Below, one piece after another: positions 1 to 5,616 of a stretch of DNA of 5,616 nt. Each line of letters starts with the position of its first letter. Position 1 is the first letter of the stretch. The stretch covers positions 32,022-37,637 of the forward strand of contig PBHS01000029.1 in the NCBI GenBank assembly GCA_002719575.1, read 5' to 3'. This stretch comes from Gammaproteobacteria bacterium (GTDB lineage Bacteria; Pseudomonadota; Gammaproteobacteria; Pseudomonadales; Pseudohongiellaceae). The notes under the pieces were generated by a model, which saw only the letters and a list, made by a program, of their open reading frames with translations, did not search any database and had not been told where the DNA came from. The position numbers and the translations under genes are program-made.

Positions 1-1145
1 TACTCGGCGACTCCAAGCTTATTCAAGATAGGATTGGCATAACTGAGCAACCAATGTTTTCGGAGTTCGACATCAACAGATTCGAGGCGTTTTTCAAATT
101 TCAGCCTTGCTTGTGTCGAAATACCCTCCTCCGACATTAAACTTCGAGTCCGATGCAATGGCAAGAGGCCCTCTTTATTCAGATGCTCGATTGCGAGATA
201 GTTCGTTTCACTGAGCTCATAATTTTCGATGATTTGCCCATCCACTATTGCAGCAATTTCGTTTGGATCATTGGTTTCTAAGGTCAGCTCCTCCCCAAAT
301 GCCACATGGACATCACCTTTGAACCCAAGCATGCCGGTCACAATACTGGTGATGTCAGATTCATCTGTCTTGGTGAAGCTGCCACGCTTTTCTATTTCGC
401 ACAATTCTTGGGCTTTTAACACATCGCAGGCATCGTACTCATAGGAGATAGATACCGGGACAATGTGCAGTGCATTCAAACTTCCGGACAATTTGAGCTC
501 CCTCTTTGCCATACCAAGCATCTTTAACAAAGCTGGGTCTGTTCGATCAATTCCGTTCTTTGCTCTGCCCTCTCGCTGCGCTATCCAGACATTTTCGCCG
601 CTTTCTATACAGTAGTGGATGTATTCAGATAAGGTTTTCAAAGATTGTAATAATTCTCTCCCTCTGGCCGACCGCGCAACGATGAAGCTCTTGTTCAAAC
701 GCATTAAGTCGGAGACGAAAGGTTTTTTCAAAAGGTTGTCCCCTATTGCTATCTGTAAGGTGTCAAAGCCACCATGGTAGAGCATGTAGTTAACAAAAGC
801 TGGATCCATCGTGATATCGCGATGATTACAAATAAAGAGGTAGCTGCGGCCCTTTTTAAGCCTTTCCATGCCGGAATGCGACAGTTTTGTCGTGGTGTCG
901 AGGATCATCTTGTCCATATAGGTTGCAATGACATCCTGCATGGATTTCACATCCGTAACACCTTTGACCTGGCGCTTGAGCTTGCGACTAGCAGCTAGCT
1001 TTACTATTCCCGGAAAAAGACGCGACAGCTTTGGAAAATAAAAGCTACCTATACTCCGTAGGAGCTCTGGATCAGTAATAAGTCCGTCTATAACAGGACG
1101 AATCTCACTGTCAAGATAGGGACGAATATCTTTAAATTTTTCCAA
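1..1145 (-). CDS. Glycerolipid acyltransferase of the PlsC/PlsB superfamily (3' end at window edge)
   Basis: Reading the minus strand gives 381 uninterrupted codons. The protein probably transfers an acyl chain to glycerol-3-phosphate or 1-acylglycerol-3-phosphate at the inner face of the membrane. Visible motifs are NHRDITMD at residues 107-114 (catalytic His108, Asp114), a GDNLL block at 135-139 leading to FIVARS, AQREGR at 189-194 (equivalent to the substrate-binding EGTR block of PlsC), and VPVSISYE at 229-236 (the block IV proline). The His-Asp spacing is HX5D rather than the usual HX4D. The start is TTG at 1145: an in-frame TAG lies four codons upstream, an AGGG site lies 7 bases upstream, and the N-terminus (KFKDIRPYLDSEIRPV) looks like the conserved opening of this subfamily. 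No transmembrane segment is evident. The last two bases, 'ta', fall where the protein should end, so only one base of the stop codon may be missing. Family assignment is firm; the exact acyl acceptor is not known. Confidence 0.88.
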   Translation of the reverse strand, partial: MEKFKDIRPYLDSEIRPVIDGLITDPELLRSIGSFYFPKLSRLFPGIVKLAASRKLKRQVKGVTDVKSMQDVIATYMDKMILDTTTKLSHSGMERLKKGRSYLFICNHRDITMDPAFVNYMLYHGGFDTLQIAIGDNLLKKPFVSDLMRLNKSFIVARSARGRELLQSLKTLSEYIHYCIESGENVWIAQREGRAKNGIDRTDPALLKMLGMAKRELKLSGSLNALHIVPVSISYEYDACDVLKAQELCEIEKRGSFTKTDESDITSIVTGMLGFKGDVHVAFGEELTLETNDPNEIAAIVDGQIIENYELSETNYLAIEHLNKEGLLPLHRTRSLMSEEGISTQARLKFEKRLESVDVELRKHWLLSYANPILNKLGVAE

Positions 1146-1152
1146 AAAGTTA

Positions 1153-1156
1153 CCCT
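1153..1156 (-). promoter_or_regulatory. Ribosome binding site for the TTG-started acyltransferase
   Basis: AGGG on the minus strand sits 7 bases before the TTG at 1145. It is the main support for this start, because no ATG or GTG occurs between the upstream in-frame stop (1155-1157, overlapping the site) and the conserved N-terminal residues. Confidence 0.55.
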
Positions 1157-1182
1157 ATTAAACAGTGTTTTGCAGAGGTTTT

Positions 1183-1221
1183 ATTGTACGGATTATGTTG
1201 TGAAAAACGATGTGCATTGTA
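1183..1221 (-). promoter_or_regulatory. Candidate promoter zone for the acyltransferase
   Basis: The 264-base gap between sbcB and the acyltransferase becomes AT-rich near the start codon. On the minus strand it holds TACAAT at 1221-1216, CATAAT at 1197-1192 and TACAAT at 1188-1183, each five of six matches to the -10 consensus. None has a recognisable TTGACA-like -35 box 16-18 bases upstream. The nearest hexamer would give a leader of roughly 30 bases. Position and composition favour a promoter here, but which hexamer is used is open. The rest of the gap (1222-1409) shows no gene, no strong hairpin with a T-run to end sbcB, and no RNA gene. Confidence 0.3.
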
Positions 1222-1409
1222 GCGTTTTAGTTTGCACTTGGATACGAGCAGTTGCCTTGAGACCAGCCTAATCCCGCAAAGCAAACTGTATGAGAAGCAC
1301 GCGCAAGTCGAAGTGTGAAACTAGAACAATTTGACTCAGAATACTTAGGATGGACAAATCGCGCCAGAGAGAGTTCACTGAAAATTTCGTAAAACAGCGA
1401 GTTAAATAA

Positions 1410-2837
1410 TCAAATTGCCAGCTGCTTGCGCAACTCTGAAACATAGCGCTGCAACTGCGACAGTGCCTCAACCTGTGAGGAATTAGCGAGGGTTTTGGCT
1501 TTCTCAAGATCAATTGAATACTTCTCACGTGTGTCAGTGCTTTCAATTCGCTGCCGACAGAAGGACCTCCAACGCTCAGACTCCTCCGTCCGAAGGGTCT
1601 CGGGGAAGTTACGCGCCCGGTATCGGAAAAGCATCTCCTTTAAACGACCATCTTTAAATGGCAGATCAAGGCGTGCCAGTTCTTCTGAACTTGTCTTTCG
1701 CACTAATCTCATCAGTTCTTTATCACCTTCATTAAAAAATCCGCCATTGTAAATCATGAAATCAGGATCATCAGAATTATAGGATTCTTCGCGTCTAAAG
1801 ACATTCCCTATCTTCTGCTCAAGACCTCGTGTATTCATGATCTTCTCCCAGTGCAATTTGGTGAGCTTTTCATCAACTCCATAAAGGGCTGCGCGATCTG
1901 GTGACAAGACCTTTGGTGAGGCCAGAATCTCACATCGGTTGTAGTGAATCGTTCTGAATGGTCTCAGGGAAAGCCCTGCTGGTAGTCGATCTTTGGACGT
2001 GTATACACGCATTCTAATTTCATCTTCAGAGAGATGAATCCAGGTATCAGGATCGAGCCGCAAATCATAAACAATCAAGCCATTGCCGTTGGTGGGATGC
2101 GGACAAATTGGTACTACCACTGCCACGCATCCCTGGGTGGCAGGATACGTCACAGAAACGTGCAACAACGGCCTACGGGATTTGAGGTCAATTTGCCGGC
2201 GAACTGCCTCTTTATTCCTTAATTTATAGACATAGTCAAACAATCTCGGCTGAGCGTACTTGACGAGCCGGGCTATTTCGATAGTTGCCATAACATCGCT
2301 CATAGCGTCATGGGCATCTGTGTGCTCAATACCGTTGGCGTTGGTTAACGCCTCAAGTTGAAAGCTGTTAGACCCATCTTGTTTCTTCGGCCAAGCAATT
2401 CCTTCAGGTCGCGTTGCCGCAGCGAGCCGAACCATATTGATGATGTCCCAACGCGTGTTGCCATTTTTCCATTCACGCTCGTAAGGGTCATAGAAATTTC
2501 TGTAAAGTAGTTGCCGGGCCATCTCATCGTCAAAACGGATGCTATTAAAGCCTGCGACACAGGTGCCCGCTCTAGAAAATTCCTCGTGAACCAGATGGGT
2601 GAATTCCGCTTCGCACACGCCTTCAGACATCGCTTTCTGCGGCGTGATGCCGGTAATAAGGCATGCCATGGGGCTTGGGAGGAAGTCCATTGAGGGCCGA
2701 CAGAAGATGACCAAAGGGTCGCCGATAATATTAAGATCCTCATCCGTACGAATGCCAGCAAATTGACTCGCTCGGTCTCGGCGCGGATCATTCCCAAAGG
2801 TCTCAAAGTCGTACCAATAAATGCTTCCTGCAGCCAC
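1410..2837 (-). CDS. sbcB: Exodeoxyribonuclease I
   Basis: Exonuclease I digests single-stranded DNA 3' to 5' in the cytoplasm, releasing mononucleotides, and acts in recombination and mismatch repair. The product is 475 residues, the same length as E. coli SbcB. The N-terminal DEDDh exonuclease domain (about 1-197) carries YDFETFG with metal ligands Asp10 and Glu12, FNSIRFDDE with Asp103, and HDAMSD with His176 and Asp181. All are offset by five from E. coli D15, E17, D108, H181 and D186. The stretches ITGITPQ, YRNFYDPY, NGIEH and QPRLFDY are also typical. A central SH3-like region (about 198-350) and a helical C-terminal domain follow, with YRARNFPETL near residue 420. The start is GTG at 2837, supported by GGAGAA 7 bases upstream and by the five-residue offset at the N-terminus. 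It is divergent from pyrB. All catalytic residues are present, so it should be active. Confidence 0.97.
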   Translation of the reverse strand: MAAGSIYWYDFETFGNDPRRDRASQFAGIRTDEDLNIIGDPLVIFCRPSMDFLPSPMACLITGITPQKAMSEGVCEAEFTHLVHEEFSRAGTCVAGFNSIRFDDEMARQLLYRNFYDPYEREWKNGNTRWDIINMVRLAAATRPEGIAWPKKQDGSNSFQLEALTNANGIEHTDAHDAMSDVMATIEIARLVKYAQPRLFDYVYKLRNKEAVRRQIDLKSRRPLLHVSVTYPATQGCVAVVVPICPHPTNGNGLIVYDLRLDPDTWIHLSEDEIRMRVYTSKDRLPAGLSLRPFRTIHYNRCEILASPKVLSPDRAALYGVDEKLTKLHWEKIMNTRGLEQKIGNVFRREESYNSDDPDFMIYNGGFFNEGDKELMRLVRKTSSEELARLDLPFKDGRLKEMLFRYRARNFPETLRTEESERWRSFCRQRIESTDTREKYSIDLEKAKTLANSSQVEALSQLQRYVSELRKQLAI

Positions 2838-2844
2838 TGAATGC

Positions 2845-2850
2845 TTCTCC
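2845..2850 (-). promoter_or_regulatory. Ribosome binding site for sbcB (GTG start)
   Basis: GGAGAA on the minus strand lies 7 bases before the GTG at 2837-2835. It fixes the non-ATG start and places the active-site Asp at residue 10. Confidence 0.7.
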
Positions 2851-2872
2851 GATCTGTTAACCTACCAACATC

Positions 2873-2881
2873 AGCATAACA
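2873..2881 (-). promoter_or_regulatory. Candidate extended -10 promoter of sbcB
   Basis: The minus strand reads TGTTATGCT, matching the TGnTAnnnT form of an extended -10 element. It would start transcription near 2866, with a leader of roughly 30 bases containing the sbcB ribosome binding site. No good -35 hexamer is seen at 16-18 bases, which extended -10 promoters can tolerate. This is a pattern match only. Confidence 0.4.
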
Positions 2882-2946
2882 TGATCGTAGTCTCGGCTAT
2901 CTGCACACCAGCGCATCTCCACCAGGTCATGCTTTCCTCAACCCTC

Positions 2947-2975
2947 TTGAATCTGTCGTTCCGTGTCTGTAAATG
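2947..2975 (+). promoter_or_regulatory. Weak candidate promoter of pyrB
   Basis: TTGAAT at 2947-2952 matches the first four bases of the -35 consensus. Seventeen bases later comes TAAATG (2970-2975), a poor -10 match. A further TAGACT lies at 2979-2984. The stretch is correctly placed between divergent genes. No clear attenuator (a U-rich pause followed by a hairpin and T-run) like that of E. coli pyrBI is visible before the start codon. Confidence 0.22.
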
Positions 2976-3028
2976 GTGTAGACTGCACAGGCCTGCGTCG
3001 GGCAGCTAAATGCAAGAGATGTCAAAAC

Positions 3029-3034
3029 GGAGAA
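3029..3034 (+). promoter_or_regulatory. Ribosome binding site that fixes the pyrB start
   Basis: GGAGAA ends 3 bases before the ATG at 3038, with the GGAG core 5 bases away. It favours this ATG over an in-frame GTG at 2963, which would add 25 residues unlike any PyrB N-terminus and has no comparable site. Confidence 0.7.
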
Positions 3035-3037
3035 CCC

Positions 3038-4057
3038 ATGGATTTTCGCGGCGCCCACATCCTAAGTGTCAATCAATTCCAAAGAGATGACGTCGAGCTG
3101 GTTTTCCAGGTGGCCGACAGAATGGAACCCTGCGCCCAGCGCCTGCGAGTAACCAAGGTCCTTGATGGTGCAATCCTAGGAAACATGTTTTTTGAACCAA
3201 GCACGCGAACTCGAGTGAGCTTCGGCTGCGCCTTCAATCTACTCGGCGGACATGTGAGAGAAACCACCGATGTCGAGTCGTCTTCGATCACCAAGGGAGA
3301 ATCTTTATACGACACTGCCAGAGTGATCTCGGGCTATAGCGACGTGATTGTGATGCGTCATCCGACACCAGGTTCAGTGTCAGAATTTGCTGAGGCCTCC
3401 AGAGTACCGGTCATTAACGGCGGGGATGGCACCAATGAACATCCGTCGCAGGCGCTGCTGGATCTGTATACGATAAAAAAAGAACTTCAGGCAAATGGAC
3501 TTGATGTAGACGGGATGCGCATTGCTCTGGTTGGGGATCTTAAACACGGCCGGACCGTCCACTCCCTTTCACAACTTTTAAAAACCTACCAAAACATTCA
3601 TCTGACTTTTATATCACCGCACGAATTAAGAATGCCTGCCCAGATTATCAGCGATCTTAGGGCTGCCGGCCATAATGTTACCGAAACTGACGATATGGAA
3701 TGTGGACTGCGAGAAAACGATACCGTCTACCTAACCCGTCTTCAGGAAGAACGTTTCGATTCAAAGCTTGAGGCGGATATCTATCGAGGTCGCTTTCGAC
3801 TAAATCAGGCAATCTATACACGACATTGCAAACCGAATACAGTCATAATGCACCCTCTTCCACGAGATTCCAGAGCTGAAGCCAATGAACTTGACGCTGA
3901 CCTTAATCAGCATCCCAATCTTGCCATCTTCCGCCAGGCAGATAACGGGTTGCGTATCCGTATGGCGCTGTTCGCCCTCATACTGGACGTGACCGAAAAA
4001 ATTGAAGAGTCTACTAATGAAATCACCTGGTACACTGGGGGTAGCGTTCGGCAATAG
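3038..4057 (+). CDS. pyrB: Aspartate carbamoyltransferase, catalytic chain
   Basis: This enzyme joins carbamoyl phosphate and L-aspartate to give N-carbamoyl-L-aspartate, the committed step of cytosolic pyrimidine synthesis. The product is 339 residues, against about 310 for the E. coli chain. The carbamoyl-phosphate domain has FFEPSTRTRVSF with the Ser55-Thr-Arg-Thr-Arg59 loop, the mobile Lys86 in the SSSITKGES loop, Arg107 in MRHP, and INGGDGTNEHPSQ with His135 and Gln138. The aspartate domain has VGDLKHGRTVHS with Arg172, LTRLQEERF with Arg234 and Gln236, and MHPLPRDSR at 271-279. Every residue expected from E. coli PyrB chemistry is present. The C-terminal tail after about 320 (EKIEESTNEITWY) is the extra part. 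ATG at 3038 is preferred over the GTG at 2963 because of its ribosome binding site. No pyrI regulatory-chain gene or pyrC-like gene follows; the next gene is an amidase. The holoenzyme's subunit make-up therefore cannot be read from this locus. Confidence 0.96.
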   Translation: MDFRGAHILSVNQFQRDDVELVFQVADRMEPCAQRLRVTKVLDGAILGNMFFEPSTRTRVSFGCAFNLLGGHVRETTDVESSSITKGESLYDTARVISGYSDVIVMRHPTPGSVSEFAEASRVPVINGGDGTNEHPSQALLDLYTIKKELQANGLDVDGMRIALVGDLKHGRTVHSLSQLLKTYQNIHLTFISPHELRMPAQIISDLRAAGHNVTETDDMECGLRENDTVYLTRLQEERFDSKLEADIYRGRFRLNQAIYTRHCKPNTVIMHPLPRDSRAEANELDADLNQHPNLAIFRQADNGLRIRMALFALILDVTEKIEESTNEITWYTGGSVRQ

Positions 4058-4155
4058 ATGTCCGCATACTCAAGTGCTGAAAACTTTGCAAAAAGCACGT
4101 TCAGTGGTTCAAGGACCATCCCTACAGTCGCCGTCGGAGTCACGGCTCTCTCGAC

Positions 4156-4161
4156 AAGAGG
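4156..4161 (+). promoter_or_regulatory. Ribosome binding site for the amidase (internal ATG)
   Basis: AAGAGG lies 7 bases before the ATG at 4169. The upstream in-frame ATG at 4058 touches the pyrB stop codon (TAGATG) and has only a G-run about 16 bases away. This favours 4169 as the main start, although coupled re-initiation at 4058 is possible. Confidence 0.6.
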
Positions 4162-4168
4162 TTTGTCA

Positions 4169-5611
4169 ATGCTTTCACGACAGGAATATTTGGCAATGGA
4201 CGCCACCGCTATGTCGCATGGACTTAAAAGAGGCGATTTCACACCCATTGAGCTGATTGCGCCGGCGATTGCACAGGCGAAAAGATTAAATCCGCGCCTC
4301 AATGCCATAACGTCAGAATGTTATAAACAAGCGAGGAAAAATGCAGCTGAACTGGATCGAGCCAAGCGCGGCTCAAGTCGAGTTGCCGGCCTACCCTTCC
4401 TAATCAAGGATCTCAGCCCTTTGGCCGGCCAGCTCCAAAGCAATGGGAGTCGGCTTTATCACGGGTTTACAGCTAGTCGCAGTGCCGCCATCGTACAAGA
4501 TTATCTTGATGCAGGACTGATCATTCTCGGGAAAACAAACACACCAGAGTTTGGTCTTACTATTACAACCGAGCCAGTTGCAAACGGCGCAACGCGTAAT
4601 CCTTGGAACACAGATTTTTCGACGGGTGGCTCCAGCGGCGGCGCAGCAGCGGCGGTCGCCGCTGGCATAGTACCGGTGGCGCATGCCACCGATGGTGGAG
4701 GATCGATTCGTATTCCAGCTTCATGCTGTGGGTTGTTTGGACTGAAACCGAGCCGCGGCCTCACCTCTATCGAGAATGATCTTGGCGACTGCTGGAGCGG
4801 TATGAGTGTTGGCCACGTTCTCAGTCGCAGCGTCCGCGACAGCGCCATGTTTCTCGATCTGGTTACTCTACCGGAGGCCAAATTGTTTCCGAAACCGGAC
4901 ACGCCATTGCAATTTGAGGCGGGCCTTAGCATGACCCCCAGCAACTTGAAAATCGCTGTACAGGACCAGCACCCCTTTGGCGAATCTATTGACTCTGAGT
5001 GCATGAAATCACTCGAGAAGGCCGCGCAGCTTTGCGAATCACTTGGGCATCACGTCGAACCAATTGAGCATCCAGTTGACTATAAAGCGGCAACTGCCGC
5101 GATGAACACTCTAGTTTGTATACATACTTATCAAAACATAAAGAAACGGCTTGACGAATTGAATACTGATCTGGCGAAAGCGAAACTTGAGACCTCAACG
5201 CGCCAAATGGCGCAAATGGGGACTCGCTTTTCGGCGACGGATTATTTGCGAGCGCGGGACACACTCAGAGCCGAAGAAATTAAAATGTTAGCGTTTCACG
5301 AGCATTATGACTTGCTACTTTCTCCTGTACTCACAAAAACGACTGCCAAGCTGGGGTGGCTCGACATGAATTCCAGCGAATTGAGTGAATACGGCGCTCG
5401 GTATCGGAGCTATGGTGGATTTACGGCTCTGTACAACGGCACCGGCCAGCCAAGCGCCTCGCTCCCGCTACACAGCGACGCAAATGGTCTTCCAGTAGGC
5501 GTTATGGCGACCGCTGCCTGGGGAAGCGACCTCTTATTATTACAATTCGCCAGACAACTTGAGGAAGCACAACCCTGGCCATTGCTGGCTCCGGTGGCGA
5601 CTGGGGAATGA
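4169..5611 (+). CDS. Amidase-signature family hydrolase, NylA-like
   Basis: The product is a 480-residue serine hydrolase that cleaves carboxylic amide bonds, probably in the cytosol because no signal peptide is seen. The Ser-cisSer-Lys triad is intact: Lys80 in LPFLIKDL, Ser155 in the GGSSGG motif, and nucleophile Ser179 in TDGGGSIRIP, with the usual 24 residues between the serines. These positions nearly equal those of GatA (79/154/178). GKTNTPEFG, TRNPWN, CGLFGLKPSRG and the C-terminal NGTGQPSASLP followed by GLPVGVM resemble, from memory, 6-aminohexanoate cyclic-dimer hydrolase (NylA). That suggests a subfamily and does not identify the substrate. GatA itself is less likely because no gatB or gatC adjoins. 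The start was chosen at 4169 on the ribosome binding site and the family-like opening (MLSRQEYLAMDATAM). An in-frame ATG at 4058 would add 37 Ser/Thr-rich residues (517 in total). It lies 111 bases after pyrB with no clear terminator between, so co-transcription is plausible. The stop TGA is five bases from the window end. Confidence 0.92.
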   Translation: MLSRQEYLAMDATAMSHGLKRGDFTPIELIAPAIAQAKRLNPRLNAITSECYKQARKNAAELDRAKRGSSRVAGLPFLIKDLSPLAGQLQSNGSRLYHGFTASRSAAIVQDYLDAGLIILGKTNTPEFGLTITTEPVANGATRNPWNTDFSTGGSSGGAAAAVAAGIVPVAHATDGGGSIRIPASCCGLFGLKPSRGLTSIENDLGDCWSGMSVGHVLSRSVRDSAMFLDLVTLPEAKLFPKPDTPLQFEAGLSMTPSNLKIAVQDQHPFGESIDSECMKSLEKAAQLCESLGHHVEPIEHPVDYKAATAAMNTLVCIHTYQNIKKRLDELNTDLAKAKLETSTRQMAQMGTRFSATDYLRARDTLRAEEIKMLAFHEHYDLLLSPVLTKTTAKLGWLDMNSSELSEYGARYRSYGGFTALYNGTGQPSASLPLHSDANGLPVGVMATAAWGSDLLLLQFARQLEEAQPWPLLAPVATGE

Positions 5612-5616
5612 CGTCT

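Noticed and set aside
229..998. Plus-strand open frames opposite the acyltransferase
   Set aside because: The minus-strand frame is continuous and carries all family motifs in order, so these are shadows.
1146..1409. Small RNA, tRNA or terminator in the sbcB-acyltransferase gap
   Set aside because: No cloverleaf, no strong hairpin followed by a T-run, and no repeat was found on either strand by eye.
1268..1546. Minus-strand open frame overlapping the sbcB 3' end
   Set aside because: It overlaps the confirmed sbcB frame in another phase, has no recognisable domain, and runs into non-coding sequence.
2963..3037. In-frame GTG extension of pyrB with a Cys-x-x-Cys pair
   Set aside because: The 25 added residues do not look like a PyrB N-terminus, and the ATG at 3038 has a proper ribosome binding site. 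The cysteines are chance translation of the leader.
4130..4146. GCCGT/ACGGC inverted repeat after pyrB as a terminator
   Set aside because: The stem is only 5 base pairs with a 7-base loop and no following T-run, which is too weak to call.
3907..4308. Antisense open frame spanning the pyrB/amidase junction
   Set aside because: It lies opposite two well-supported genes, and its composition is what a shadow frame would give.
4501..5004. 167-codon antisense open frame within the amidase
   Set aside because: It is opposite conserved amidase motifs, and no family features are visible.
4169..5611. Naming the amidase nylA or gatA
   Set aside because: Motif resemblance to NylA does not show substrate, and amidase-signature proteins are widely mis-named. 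No gatB or gatC neighbour supports GatA.

Overview
The window looks like ordinary chromosomal DNA from a gammaproteobacterium. The support is a full-length SbcB-type exonuclease I (a family centred on Gammaproteobacteria) of exactly the E. coli length, good Shine-Dalgarno sites, moderate GC content and tight gene packing. Genus cannot be assigned from the sequence alone. No mobile element, CRISPR array, tRNA, rRNA or phage gene was seen, and base composition shows no obvious break.

Layout: positions 1-1145 (minus strand) hold a PlsC/PlsB-superfamily glycerolipid acyltransferase. It starts at a TTG codon and runs to the left edge, where the last two bases read 'ta', possibly the start of its stop codon. 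A 264-base gap (1146-1409) holds only weak promoter-like hexamers and no convincing terminator. Positions 1410-2837 (minus strand) hold sbcB, starting at GTG. A 200-base divergent intergenic region (2838-3037) separates it from pyrB (3038-4057, plus strand), the aspartate carbamoyltransferase catalytic chain. About 111 bases later comes an amidase-signature hydrolase (4169-5611, plus strand), which ends five bases before the window does.

Functionally these are two divergent pairs: DNA repair and membrane-lipid acylation on the minus strand, and pyrimidine synthesis plus an amidase of unknown substrate on the plus strand. The pyrB-amidase pair may be co-transcribed, but nothing in the sequence shows a shared pathway. 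No adjacent pyrI or pyrC is visible. No undescribed system was found. The points worth a second look are the HX5D spacing in the acyltransferase, the start sites of the amidase and of the two minus-strand genes, and the pyrB-amidase pairing.
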